A stretch of 41,949 bases of DNA from a virus (IMGVR_UViG_3300021354_000012:1-41949); one strand, 5' to 3'; shown: positions 15,245-22,108, counted from the stretch's first letter. Numbers and translations: made by a program. Notes: generated by a model not told the origin, from the letters alone.

Positions 15245-15586
15245 ATGTCAGCATATCTTATGGATCAATACGATACTACTAAATTAGCTGTATTTGCCGA
15301 AGATTATGGTCTAGTGCCATGTGCCATTAACGCAGCTAAATCACTACGCAAAGCTAACAATTTTGCATTAATGGAACGTTATGGAGACAAGCCTATTTAC
15401 TTGCGTAATGTGCCATTATCATTAAATGAAAATGCAGGATCTTTTGTAAAAATCGATCCTGACTACCATCATAAAGACATTCTGGCTTTAGCTCATAGAT
15501 TCTTATATCAATGCGATACAAGCATAGAATGTGAGAATCAAAAAGGATATAAATTGTTAAATCAGATCATTAATATATTGGAATGA
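15245..15586 (+). CDS. Small helical protein, unknown
   Basis: 113 residues from the ATG at 15245; AGGTGA is better spaced for it than for the ATG at 15239, which overlaps the previous stop. Mostly helical with AEDYGLVPCAINAAKSLRKA near the start and a His-rich DPDYHHKDILALAHRF in the middle. No known domain. Coupled to the next gene by overlapping stop/start. Confidence 0.6.
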   Translation: MSAYLMDQYDTTKLAVFAEDYGLVPCAINAAKSLRKANNFALMERYGDKPIYLRNVPLSLNENAGSFVKIDPDYHHKDILALAHRFLYQCDTSIECENQKGYKLLNQIINILE

Positions 15587-15588
15587 AT

Positions 15589-16308
15589 ATGTTTAAATTA
15601 AATGCAGTTACTGAATCAATGAAATTCCATTTAACTATGGTTTCATCTAACGTTAAAACGGGACCGATACCAGTCAGCACTAGCTCACGCGAGACATGCT
15701 CTCCAATATGCCCATTTTTCGATAATGGATGCTATGCAGAGTCAGGACCACTCCGTATTCATTGGGAATCGGTCACACATGGATTGCGCGGGATGTCATT
15801 CCCTGAATTCTGTAATGTCATTTCATCATTTGATGATGGTCAACTCTGGCGCTTGAATCAAGCGGGTGATTTACCCCATATCGGGGGTGTGATAGATCAG
15901 GGTGCCATGCGCCTATTGATTGAATCCAATCACGTCAAAAAGGGTTTTACTTATACACATCATGATGTAACCCTAGGTGACAATCTAACCATTATTGAGG
16001 AATGTAACATTAACGGGTTTACTGTTAATTTGTCAGCTAATGACCTAGACCACGCTGACCAATTGATCGAATATGGTCTCCCCGTTTGCGTAGTATTACC
16101 AATTGATCAGGATACAAACACAATCACACCTAAGGGTAAAAAAGTGATTGTTTGTCCTGCAGCTATTCGAGAGAATGTGTCATGCATGACATGCCAGCTA
16201 TGTTCTATAGCTGATAGATCAGTGATTATCGGGTTTCCATCTCACGGCACTGGTGCCAAAAAAGCCAATGCAATTGCATCCCGTATTATTCCAATAAAAT
16301 CGATATGA
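15589..16308 (+). CDS. Cys-rich phage protein (DUF7227-like)
   Basis: 239 residues from the ATG at 15589, better spaced from GGA than the ATG at 15583. The N-terminal signature S-S-R-E-T-C-S-P-I-C-P-F-F-D-N-G-C-Y-A-E-S-G (about 32-53) and C-terminal cluster CPAAIRENVSCMTCQLC followed by SVIIGFPSHG are typical of a family of phage proteins of unknown activity. Two cysteine clusters imply a metal or Fe-S site; the N-terminal spacing recalls radical-SAM-related Gp37/Gp68 proteins but is not the classic CxxxCxxC. Central gene of the cassette. Confidence 0.6.
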   Translation: MFKLNAVTESMKFHLTMVSSNVKTGPIPVSTSSRETCSPICPFFDNGCYAESGPLRIHWESVTHGLRGMSFPEFCNVISSFDDGQLWRLNQAGDLPHIGGVIDQGAMRLLIESNHVKKGFTYTHHDVTLGDNLTIIEECNINGFTVNLSANDLDHADQLIEYGLPVCVVLPIDQDTNTITPKGKKVIVCPAAIRENVSCMTCQLCSIADRSVIIGFPSHGTGAKKANAIASRIIPIKSI

Positions 16309-16391
16309 GATATATAATTGAATTAATTCAGGCCTTAGTAATAACAATTATGTTTACTTGGCCTATTTTGTATATTATTTGGAGAATGTAA
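16305..16391 (+). CDS. 28-residue membrane peptide
   Basis: Begins MRYIIELIQALVITIM and is almost entirely hydrophobic to its end (about residues 3-26): a single membrane span. It makes an ATGA overlap with the Cys-rich gene and its stop touches the ATG of the next gene, so it sits exactly in the operon spacing. Function unknown. Confidence 0.5.
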   Translation: MRYIIELIQALVITIMFTWPILYIIWRM

Positions 16392-16661
16392 ATGCGTAAG
16401 ATTGATTATCAAATACTAGCTCAGACAATTAAACGTGATATAGATGCATTTAATTTGCAAAAGGATAAGCAAGTTCTACTTGGATTGTCTGACGATATCC
16501 ACGGAGAAGCTTTAGAAAATATCATGCAAGCCATTAAAACCCTTGATTCAAAAATAGCATACTGCAAACTACTAGCGCATAGTCTAGGGTCTAAACTATC
16601 CGTCGATAAAGCCGCATTTATACGTGAGTGTGGAGTTTGGTCTGGGTCAGTATTCGACTAG
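16392..16661 (+). CDS. Small helical protein, last gene of the cassette
   Basis: 89 residues beginning MRKIDYQILAQTIKRDI, with GGAGA upstream. It is predicted all-helical; the C-terminal SVDKAAFIRECGV segment is a second helix. No family recognised. A strong terminator follows 45 bases after the stop. Confidence 0.6.
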   Translation: MRKIDYQILAQTIKRDIDAFNLQKDKQVLLGLSDDIHGEALENIMQAIKTLDSKIAYCKLLAHSLGSKLSVDKAAFIRECGVWSGSVFD

Positions 16662-16705
16662 CTGAAAACCCGAACCGTCTACCGGGACGTTAAACCGACC
16701 GACTA

Positions 16706-16737
16706 GGGTCTAGCTTTCACCAGCTAGACCCTTTTTT
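16706..16737 (+). terminator. Strong intrinsic terminator
   Basis: GGGTCTAGCT (16706-16715), six-base loop TTCACC, AGCTAGACCC (16722-16731), then six T. A perfect 10-bp stem with a U-tract, ending the plus-strand cassette. Confidence 0.9.
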
Positions 16738-17077
16738 GTTGCCTATTTGCTTTGCGGGATGTTCGAGCTACTCAGGAATGCCGATTCTAGGCTATACAAG
16801 CCCCTTTTTAGCCGTCTTTTAAGCTTGGCAATAGGAATGTGGCTTGATGGTCCAAAAAATGATCCTATAGCGTTTAAACGCGTTTCCCTAGAATCCACCT
16901 AGCTTTACATGCGATGCGCGTATGCGTGTGCATGCGTGTATGCGTACATGTGTACATGTGTGTATGCGCGTACACACGTATATAGAAGCCCCCCCCGGTC
17001 AAAAAAATGGACCATCTTTTCAAAATAATCCTGATGTTTTTGGTTCTAGGAAAAATGCCATAGAAAAATGGGTCTTT
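16738..17077. other. Non-coding region between convergent units
   Basis: About 340 bases with no supported gene. It contains a weak second stem (GGCT/AGCC near 16793) before a T-run, an inverted GATGGTCC/GGACCATC pair (16846-16853 and 17009-17016) flanking the purine-pyrimidine tract, and a C7 run at about 16989. Confidence 0.6.
16914..16984. repeat. 71-bp perfect alternating purine-pyrimidine tract
   Basis: Every base from 16914 to 16984 alternates purine and pyrimidine without a break, mixing GC, GT, AC and AT steps, with short internal repeats such as GTATGCGT and TACATGTG. This is a strong Z-DNA-forming or cruciform-prone pattern. Confidence 0.9.
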
Positions 17078-17374
17078 TTAAAACAACCCTTTGTCCATCA
17101 AGATCAATCTGGATAGCTCCATTCCTTTTGTGAAATATGTTTCTACATCCACCAATGTCATTCCTGCAGGCCTCTTGTGCTGACGATCATAGACCATGTG
17201 ACATGCGTAGCATGCATACGCTCCACGCTCATCATGTGCCTTCTGCCCCATTGCCTTTCCATCATGTCCACGGTTTGAATGCGCCCACACTGTTGTTGAT
17301 CTGTCGTAGTTACATACACCTGGAATCCTCAAGGTGCATTCTTCATCTCTGGCTGATTGAGTTATTTTTGACAT
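17078..17374 (-). CDS. YbcO-like nuclease (DUF1364)
   Basis: 98 residues beginning SKITQSARDEECTLRIPGVC (after Met). The family signature is present: CTLRIPGVCNYD, WAHSNRGHDGKAMGQKAHD, then GAYACYACHMVYDRQH, giving Cys/His metal-binding residues of an HNH-like fold as in lambdoid YbcO. AGGA precedes the ATG by 6 bases. Stands alone on the minus strand, with 415 non-coding bases upstream. Likely a DNA-processing nuclease; the partner is unknown. Confidence 0.8.
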   Translation of the reverse strand: MSKITQSARDEECTLRIPGVCNYDRSTTVWAHSNRGHDGKAMGQKAHDERGAYACYACHMVYDRQHKRPAGMTLVDVETYFTKGMELSRLILMDKGLF

Positions 17375-17789
17375 AGCTTATCCTAGGGTGGTTAGAGAGC
17401 TAACCTACCTGTTCCAATGTGTACAAATAATGCAAAAAACTATTCATATATCAATTACGTGTTCATCAATTCAATGTTTCTATACACATCCAAGTGCGCT
17501 GGACGGGTTGATTCACTTATACCAATGGCCTAGTTACCACCTGAGTTACCAATGGCTTTAAACGATACCTCAACCAAGTTCGTTCGCACAAATCGGGGTG
17601 TAGCGATAGGCAGTGTTTTCTTCCAAGCAACCCATGCAGGTCCACTGGTAACGTCTAGAGTACGATCCAGAAAGCAGAAAACCTTTAGGCTCTACTCTCC
17701 ACGGCGCAATCATGTTGCCCATCTAAGGGCTGAGAGTAGAAGCTAAAGGCATCTGACATCAAACGATTGCGCCATTTGATGTACGGATT
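17375..17789. other. Non-coding region upstream of the YbcO-like gene
   Basis: About 415 bases without a supported gene. The right part (17678-17782) holds the paired-hairpin element described separately. The left part, AT-rich at 17425-17480, is the likely place for the promoter of the YbcO-like gene (on the minus strand TTGAAT, 18 bases, TATATG is a weak candidate). Confidence 0.5.
17682..17782 (-). ncRNA. Two-hairpin element with complementary loops; candidate structured 3' end/terminator
   Basis: On the minus strand, just after the stop of the 17790 gene, hairpin A pairs ACATCAAA with TTTGATGT (17756-17763 and 17775-17782) and its loop contains GGCGCAATC. Hairpin B pairs 18-base arms (17732-17749 with 17682-17699, two mismatches) and its loop contains GATTGCGCC, the exact complement of the loop of A. 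An inner GCCC/GGGC pair lies in loop B, and TTTT follows. It can act as an operon terminator; kissing of the loops is inferred from complementarity. Confidence 0.5.
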
Positions 17790-18125
17790 CTAACCTAGAT
17801 TTTTCAATTCTGCTCTACGAGAATATTCGGTAGTTTTCCAAATTTCCAATTTCGCCTGTGCAGAAGTCATTTGCCAACGGTAAGTCTCCTCTAGTTCCAC
17901 CGCTTCTCGCAATCCATTCAACTGGTCTACATACTTCTGTGATGCATATGCGTCTGCTTCTCGTTGACCAAGAGATGTGGCATCTGATGCCCCCATCAGT
18001 TGACTTTTTACTGTGCGTAGGTAGTTCTCAATGAAAGTCCGGTCAGCTTTAGCCTTCGCAAATTTAGGTGCAGTTTCTTGGATGAACTTTGCACAACGTA
18101 ATGGGTCTATTTCATTGATGTCCAT
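17790..18125 (-). CDS. Phage protein of unknown function found with recombination genes
   Basis: 111 residues from the ATG at 18125 (MDINEIDPLRCAKFI) preceded by GGGGAAG; the longer frame starting at 18221 would overlap a coupled small gene and is not preferred. All-helical: LRCAKFIQETAPKFAKAKAD, then READAYASQKY and LEETYRWQMTSAQAKLEIW. This pattern occurs in many phages without a known role. Last gene of the minus operon; its start shares one base with the stop of the 43-residue gene. Confidence 0.65.
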   Translation of the reverse strand: MDINEIDPLRCAKFIQETAPKFAKAKADRTFIENYLRTVKSQLMGASDATSLGQREADAYASQKYVDQLNGLREAVELEETYRWQMTSAQAKLEIWKTTEYSRRAELKNLG

Positions 18126-18256
18126 TATTTCTTCCCCAGTGCAAACAAATCCATTACAAAACAATAGCCCAAAGCACACCAAAACAAATCTTGGGTTGTT
18201 TTTGACAATTGCGTCGTACACAATACCGCTGATGCTACCAAAATTGCTACTCTCAT
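18125..18256 (-). CDS. 43-residue hydrophobic protein
   Basis: Begins MRVAILVASAVLCTTQ and has a second hydrophobic stretch (LFWCALGYCFVMDLFAL), so one or two membrane segments. It starts in an ATGA overlap with the upstream gene, has AAGGAA before it, and ends in a TAATG overlap with the next gene. Missed by length cut-offs. Function unknown; the N-terminus could also act as a signal sequence. Confidence 0.6.
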   Translation of the reverse strand: MRVAILVASAVLCTTQLSKTTQDLFWCALGYCFVMDLFALGKK

Positions 18257-18513
18257 TTCAATTCCTTACTATATTTAGATTTCAAAACTTCAATCTCTTT
18301 ATTCACTAACTCTTCATCTGTCTTCAAAATAGTAAACGCTGCCCTGTATACCTTGTATTCCTTGACCTTTCCACCTGATCCCGGCCTCCATCCTCCTCGA
18401 GTACTGGGTGGCCTGCCTAACTTGGCTTCTTTCTCCAAAAGCTTCCTTGCTTTTTCTCTTTCTTTTTTAATTTCCGGATAGTTCTCAAACGGATCTTCAA
18501 GGATTTCAATCAC
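18253..18513 (-). CDS. Small basic protein, possible DNA-binding
   Basis: 86 residues from a GTG at 18513, where GTGA overlaps the RusA stop and AGGAG lies about 9 bases upstream; a longer GTG start at 18564 is possible. Residues about 35-50 are GRPPSTRGGWRPGSGGK, an AT-hook-like basic segment, between charged helices. The DNA-binding idea rests on that segment alone. Confidence 0.6.
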   Translation of the reverse strand: MIEILEDPFENYPEIKKEREKARKLLEKEAKLGRPPSTRGGWRPGSGGKVKEYKVYRAAFTILKTDEELVNKEIEVLKSKYSKELK

Positions 18514-18935
18514 AGTAAATGCTCCTGAAACCCCACTGTTATGCAGCCTACCAATCCGTAACACTTAACCGCATTCAAACTCACAATCTGGGCATCATCC
18601 TTGTAAACAATGCCATTCATACCGTCGAACAGGGACTTGCACAGATTATCGATGTCCGGCTTCTTAGTATGCGATTCCTCACCAGACGAGCAAGCCAAAC
18701 GGCGTTTTTTTGAATACGATGCAGGGATAGGCATCACAAAGGTAATAAACATCCTGAGCGGTGTCTCCAGTGGCCCTACATCACCCATTACTGACCTCGC
18801 TGCTTCAGCCACCAAGTCTTCAAAGTCCTTAGTCTTTTTCGGAGTGTATGTAGATACAAACTTTCCTACCCTTCTGAAGCGGCTTCTGCCTTTCGCAACT
18901 GGGATTTCTTCCACTGTAAAACTTCTTGCGAACAT
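18510..18935 (-). CDS. rusA: RusA-family Holliday junction resolvase
   Basis: 141 residues. The catalytic signature is intact: KKPDIDNLCKSLFDGMNG with Asp94, Asp96, Asn97 and Lys100, then VYKDDAQI with Asp113-Asp114. Length matches E. coli RusA (120) and phage relatives. It resolves four-way junctions, here probably during recombination-linked replication or before packaging, together with the Sak annealing protein. The start lies inside the preceding gene by 70 bases. Confidence 0.92.
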   Translation of the reverse strand: MFARSFTVEEIPVAKGRSRFRRVGKFVSTYTPKKTKDFEDLVAEAARSVMGDVGPLETPLRMFITFVMPIPASYSKKRRLACSSGEESHTKKPDIDNLCKSLFDGMNGIVYKDDAQIVSLNAVKCYGLVGCITVGFQEHLL

Positions 18936-19090
18936 TGATATTCCTTCATGGCTTGTAACAGTTCATGCTTCTTCACTACCCTCTTGATAACAGCTTCTGG
19001 TATCTCCAAAGTAGAAATCCGTTCACCATCTTCTGAACGATACCTTCTCCATTTCATTCCCTTACGATTCCTGGTCTCTAAGATCTTCAT
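18866..19090 (-). CDS. Small charged protein, unknown
   Basis: 74 residues from the ATG at 19090, which overlaps the upstream stop (TGATG) after CAGGAG. Begins MKILETRNRKGMKWRRY, a basic start followed by helices (EAVIKRVVKKHELLQAM). It overlaps the RusA start by 70 bases, an unusually long overlap in this operon. Unknown. Confidence 0.6.
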   Translation of the reverse strand: MKILETRNRKGMKWRRYRSEDGERISTLEIPEAVIKRVVKKHELLQAMKEYQCSQEVLQWKKSQLRKAEAASEG

Positions 19091-19278
19091 CACCCACACT
19101 CCTGTTCAAAGTTACGTTTGGCAGTGAGATAACTTGTCCGTTCTTCTTCTGCTTCCCTCTTCAATAAAATCTGCTGTGCAAAAGACAGTAAATATGCATC
19201 AGGTATGGGTTCACCATACTCGTATGCGTCAGTAACCCCTGTCAGCTTGGCAAGGGCCAGTATTTCGTCGTTGGTCAT
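19090..19278 (-). CDS. Small phage protein, unknown
   Basis: 62 residues: NDEILALAKLTGVTDAYEYG, then IPDAYLLSFAQQIL and a charged helix. This short helical arrangement is common in early phage operons without a known function. Starts in an ATGA overlap with the upstream gene. Confidence 0.6.
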   Translation of the reverse strand: MTNDEILALAKLTGVTDAYEYGEPIPDAYLLSFAQQILLKREAEEERTSYLTAKRNFEQECG

Positions 19279-19472
19279 TCCGGTTTCCTTATAAGTGGTA
19301 TCCAGCCTGTCGTGTCATCAGGCTTATGCTTGCGGTAGTGGCAGGTTTTCTCATGTGCCCATCCTGCTATGGGTGCGGATTTTATGGCGGCTAATTCTTC
19401 CTCGTACATCTTTACCACTATCTTCAGGAATTCGATATGGTTGTATGGATCGTATTCTTTTGCATGTGTCAT
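19275..19472 (-). CDS. Small phage protein, unknown
   Basis: 65 residues with an amphipathic helix (EFLKIVVKMYEEELAAI) and a C-terminal segment GWAHEKTCHYRKHKPDD containing Cys and His residues. Both ends are ATGA overlaps. No family recognised. Confidence 0.55.
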   Translation of the reverse strand: MTHAKEYDPYNHIEFLKIVVKMYEEELAAIKSAPIAGWAHEKTCHYRKHKPDDTTGWIPLIRKPE

Positions 19473-20413
19473 TTCAGTGCCTCGCGTAGTGCTTCAATCG
19501 CTTGTTTTGGCGCATGTGAACCACCTAGCCTCCACACTGCTACCGCGCCTTCATGCCCATACCCACTAAGCGGGAACAGTGTCTCCAAAGCCTCCAGCGC
19601 CTGCTGTGCCGCCTTGCGTAGACCGTCTTGGGGTGCGGTGTAGAGTGAGCGAATCGGCCAAGATCCATCTGCTATGGTATTGTCGTAGTGGCGTTGGTCA
19701 CTAAAGGCGCACCACTTTCCATCACGCGCCTGAAACTCATAACTGACAGGCTCCTGCACTGGCTCGGCCTTTGGCTGTGAGTGGGGTGGGTGGGAAAATA
19801 GCGGCTCGGCTTCCATGCCACAACATGCTGAATGCGCGTCCCGCTGGTCTGGTTTGTGGATCAGCGTCCATTTGTCAGACACTTTAAGCATACCGTCCTT
19901 GTCAGCAAATGGACTGACTGAGTGGTAACGCCACGCCACAGGCTCCGCATCAATCTCCTGCAATTCTGCGAGTTCTTTGCGTAAGACTCCAACATCATCG
20001 CACTCCATCTGCTTCACTTCGTTGTGAAGGCGCTCTACATCTTCAAGTAGCTGATCGCGCTCACTCAGTAGCGCAGCTTCACGACTTCCTGACATGCCCA
20101 ACAGCCTAGCCTGTTCTTCGCACTCTTTCTGTGCTGCGTCACGCTCCGCTATCACTGCGCTCCACATATTCGACAGATTCTCGTTTTCTGCACGCAGTGC
20201 ATCAGCATCATCTTGGCAAGCCTGTGCGTACGCCTTCACATGAGAGACTTTCTCACGGAGTTCATCACGCTCCGCTATAACTGCGCGGGTGTAGTCTTGC
20301 TCGGATTGGATTGCTGCTTCAAGTGCGGCTCGACATTCGGCTATGTCATGTTGTGTTAACCCCCCCGCATACGCTATGCACAGGGTGTCGATTAAAGCTG
20401 TTATGCGGCTCAT
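19469..20413 (-). CDS. Ea22-like coiled-coil protein
   Basis: 314 residues. Residues about 25-155 are a long coiled coil with a repeated AVIAERDxxx unit (two copies, from a near-identical DNA segment around 20142 and 20267). The C-terminal half has the phage Ead/Ea22 pattern EPVAWRYH...PLFSHPP and EPVSYEFQARDGKWCAF...SLYTAP. Such proteins are variable early-operon products with no assigned biochemical role. Ends and starts in ATGA overlaps. Its GC-rich codon use differs from the AT-rich cassette nearby, hinting at separate acquisition. Confidence 0.7.
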   Translation of the reverse strand: MSRITALIDTLCIAYAGGLTQHDIAECRAALEAAIQSEQDYTRAVIAERDELREKVSHVKAYAQACQDDADALRAENENLSNMWSAVIAERDAAQKECEEQARLLGMSGSREAALLSERDQLLEDVERLHNEVKQMECDDVGVLRKELAELQEIDAEPVAWRYHSVSPFADKDGMLKVSDKWTLIHKPDQRDAHSACCGMEAEPLFSHPPHSQPKAEPVQEPVSYEFQARDGKWCAFSDQRHYDNTIADGSWPIRSLYTAPQDGLRKAAQQALEALETLFPLSGYGHEGAVAVWRLGGSHAPKQAIEALREALK

Positions 20414-20664
20414 GTCTTTTCTCCTGCAAGTGCGCGGATAGCTTCAGCAAGAAACTCCGCAGTTGAGTAACCGCCGCTTTCGTATTGGCTGACATTGGAA
20501 TAAGGCTCTGGATTGCACTCTGCATCACACACCTTCGCAGCTTCTTCCAAAGCCTCAAGCCTCACTGCGCGTCCGTAGTCACGCATCTGGTCGGCGGTGT
20601 AGTCACCAGTGTTGACAAAATAGTCGCCAAAAAAAGAGCCATCAGGTTGAGGTAGTTCAGTCAT
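20410..20664 (-). CDS. Small protein, unknown
   Basis: 84 residues from the ATG at 20664 (MTELPQPDGSFFGDYF), which overlaps the upstream stop and has GGAGAAAGA before it; a longer start would overlap further. Helical C-terminal part (LEALEEAAKVCDAE, TAEFLAEAIRALAG) as in many phage early proteins that carry YGRAVRLEALEEAA-type segments. Confidence 0.65.
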   Translation of the reverse strand: MTELPQPDGSFFGDYFVNTGDYTADQMRDYGRAVRLEALEEAAKVCDAECNPEPYSNVSQYESGGYSTAEFLAEAIRALAGEKT

Positions 20665-20831
20665 TCTTCTTTCTCCAAAGGCACATCGCGCCATTCAGTC
20701 TCAATCACAATCGGCCAATCTTTGTGCCGCCACTTCTGCTGCAAGATGCGAACGACCACGGTGTATGTCTTGTTGTCAGTAACTCGTTTTGCTTCACGCT
20801 CAACAAAGCGCAGTTCTGCGGTAGGTGTCAT
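20661..20831 (-). CDS. 56-residue protein, unknown
   Basis: Begins MTPTAELRFVERE and ends WRDVPLEKEE. The pattern (strand RFVEREAKRV, strand TYTVVVRILQQKW, strand DWPIVIETEWRDV) suggests a small beta protein. ATGA overlaps at both ends place it firmly in the operon. The segment 'LRFVER...LQQKW...WRDVP' is typical of short early phage proteins. Confidence 0.65.
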   Translation of the reverse strand: MTPTAELRFVEREAKRVTDNKTYTVVVRILQQKWRHKDWPIVIETEWRDVPLEKEE

Positions 20832-21013
20832 TTCGCATCCTCCTTGTAGAGCAGCATGTCACTTATTTCATCGCTGATAAGTTTCAGGAACTCGTCATGT
20901 GGCATGCGGTTCAACGTGGCTTTTGCTGTATCCATAGCGTCATGCCAGTTGATTCCATTCTTGTCATGACCGTGTGTGAGCCATGCGTATATACGATCTT
21001 CAAGCGAGTTCAT
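20828..21013 (-). CDS. Small protein, unknown
   Basis: 61 residues, helical (MNSLEDRIYAWLTHGHDKNG, then DEFLKLISDEISDMLL). Overlaps both neighbours by 4 bases. Unknown. Confidence 0.55.
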   Translation of the reverse strand: MNSLEDRIYAWLTHGHDKNGINWHDAMDTAKATLNRMPHDEFLKLISDEISDMLLYKEDAK

Positions 21014-21048
21014 TTCTCATCTCCCAATGCTGCATGGGCAGCGTCAAT
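21010..21048 (-). repeat. Gene-junction repeat, copy 1
   Basis: 39 bases shared with 21381-21419 with one mismatch (T/G at the eighth base). Each copy contains the end of one gene and the ATGA start of the next. Confidence 0.9.
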
Positions 21049-21384
21049 GTGGTCGGCGCAGTAGTTGGCGGCGTCAACACCTTCAATGAACCCTGACACT
21101 CCATAGTCCATAGCAATACAGCGAAGTTCAGCAGGTAGTTTGTCAAGCAAGTCACGCAGCTTCGAGTTCTCTGCCTCAAGCCTGACAATTTCAGTTTCTT
21201 GCTCTAGCCCTGCTGAATAAGCTCTGCCATTGGCACTACCATCGTCAACCATCTTGCGTAGGCCTGCAAGATTCTTTCGAATGGTCGCGTTCTCTGCCTT
21301 CAGTGCATCAATCTCTGCTGTTAGACGCATTACCTCTTGCGAGTTCATAGATTGCCAATTTTGCTCGGCGGTTTTTGTGGTCAT
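21010..21384 (-). CDS. Coiled-coil early protein, related by its end to the upstream gene
   Basis: 124 residues. Coiled coil at about 18-50 (VMRLTAEIDALKAENATI) and 70-85 (EIVRLEAENSKLRDLL). The last residues HIDAAHAALGDEK nearly repeat the end of the next gene upstream in transcription (AIDAAHAALGDAK), from a 39-bp DNA repeat. Unknown function; typical of modular Ea22-like proteins. Confidence 0.65.
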   Translation of the reverse strand: MTTKTAEQNWQSMNSQEVMRLTAEIDALKAENATIRKNLAGLRKMVDDGSANGRAYSAGLEQETEIVRLEAENSKLRDLLDKLPAELRCIAMDYGVSGFIEGVDAANYCADHIDAAHAALGDEK

Positions 21385-21419
21385 TTCGCATCTCCCAATG
21401 CTGCATGGGCAGCGTCAAT
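21381..21419 (-). repeat. Gene-junction repeat, copy 2
   Basis: Partner of 21010-21048, 38 of 39 bases the same. The pair suggests recombination or duplication of the gene between them. Confidence 0.9.
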
Positions 21420-21686
21420 AGCTTTGTCTGCGCAGTCAACGCAAACATGGCAACGCTTGTCAACAAACTCCATTTGCGCTTCGCAACGTATGCACTTGTT
21501 CATGTAGTAACCCTTGGCATACCCGTAGTGCAGGCGAGCAATGTCCCGCAGCTTCTCGTTCTCCGCATCAGCGGCGTCGAGTGCCGCCACCAGTGCGGCT
21601 CGGGCATCGCGTTGTACGTGGAATTTTTTTCCAAGCGCATCCGTGCAAGTATCTGCCAGCGGCAGGATGGTTTCTTTAATGGTCAT
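21381..21686 (-). CDS. Small protein with zinc-ribbon-like cysteines
   Basis: 101 residues. N-terminal helix and coiled coil (VAALDAADAENEKLRDI), then Cys65-x-x-Cys68 and CHVCVDCADK (about 79-88), a CxxC...CxxC pair that could bind zinc. The end (DAAHAALGDAK) is duplicated in the following gene. Overlaps neighbours by 4 bases. Unknown. Confidence 0.6.
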   Translation of the reverse strand: MTIKETILPLADTCTDALGKKFHVQRDARAALVAALDAADAENEKLRDIARLHYGYAKGYYMNKCIRCEAQMEFVDKRCHVCVDCADKAIDAAHAALGDAK

Positions 21687-21994
21687 TGCTCATCTCCTGA
21701 AAACTCACGAATTGCTTCTTCAATCTTCTCAATGTCCTTGGGATTGTTGAAGGTTTCATCCGTAAACGGTACTTTTGTGTCTTCCCCATCATCAAAGTAG
21801 CACTCCATAATGGTGTACTCGATCTCTTCGTAACCGTGATAGTCCATGTCTGATGCTGCGTTGTAGGAATACGAACCCTGAACGCAGTTGTATGTGTCTA
21901 CACGCACAATCAGAACAACGTCAGCATCGTACTCATATCCATCATCGTCTAACAGGACCATGCTGGTGCAGACTTCAAGTTCATCTCTCATCAT
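21683..21994 (-). CDS. Acidic protein, first gene of the minus early operon
   Basis: 103 residues, very acidic with many Asp, Glu and Tyr (DDDGYEYDADVVLIVRV, DGEDTKVPF). The ATG at 21994 is followed at once by a second ATG; AGGAATTGAT precedes both. An acidic, beta-rich early protein could mimic DNA, but this is speculation from composition. Confidence 0.6.
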   Translation of the reverse strand: MMRDELEVCTSMVLLDDDGYEYDADVVLIVRVDTYNCVQGSYSYNAASDMDYHGYEEIEYTIMECYFDDGEDTKVPFTDETFNNPKDIEKIEEAIREFSGDEQ

Positions 21995-22108
21995 ATCAAT
22001 TCCTTATCAATTAGTGGGTTTAAGGCTTTTATTCTAGTGGCTTTTTGGCATTTTCAACTAGGTACAAACCCTAATATACAAAAAAAAGATTGGGAGTAGG
22101 CTTACAGG
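21995..22108. promoter_or_regulatory. Divergent promoter/operator region
   Basis: 114 bases between diverging operons, AT-rich. Plus-strand candidate -10 TAATAT at 22072-22077, with TTTTCA 15 or TTGGCA 21 bases upstream (neither ideal). Minus-strand candidate TTGAAA (22052-22057) with TAGAAT 15 or AATAAA 18 bases further. The middle TAGGTACAAACCCTA has a loose TAGG/CCTA symmetry that could be an operator, perhaps for the HTH protein at 26374. Promoters are certain to exist here; the exact hexamers are not. Confidence 0.45.

Noticed and set aside
16922-17116. 64-codon plus-strand ORF
   Set aside because: Its first third is just the alternating purine-pyrimidine tract translated (Val/Cys/Met/His/Arg), with no Shine-Dalgarno, and it overlaps the YbcO-like gene.
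17790-18221. 143-residue version of the last minus-operon gene
   Set aside because: The extension overlaps in another frame a coupled 43-residue gene with ATGA and TAATG junctions; the ATG at 18125 has a better site.
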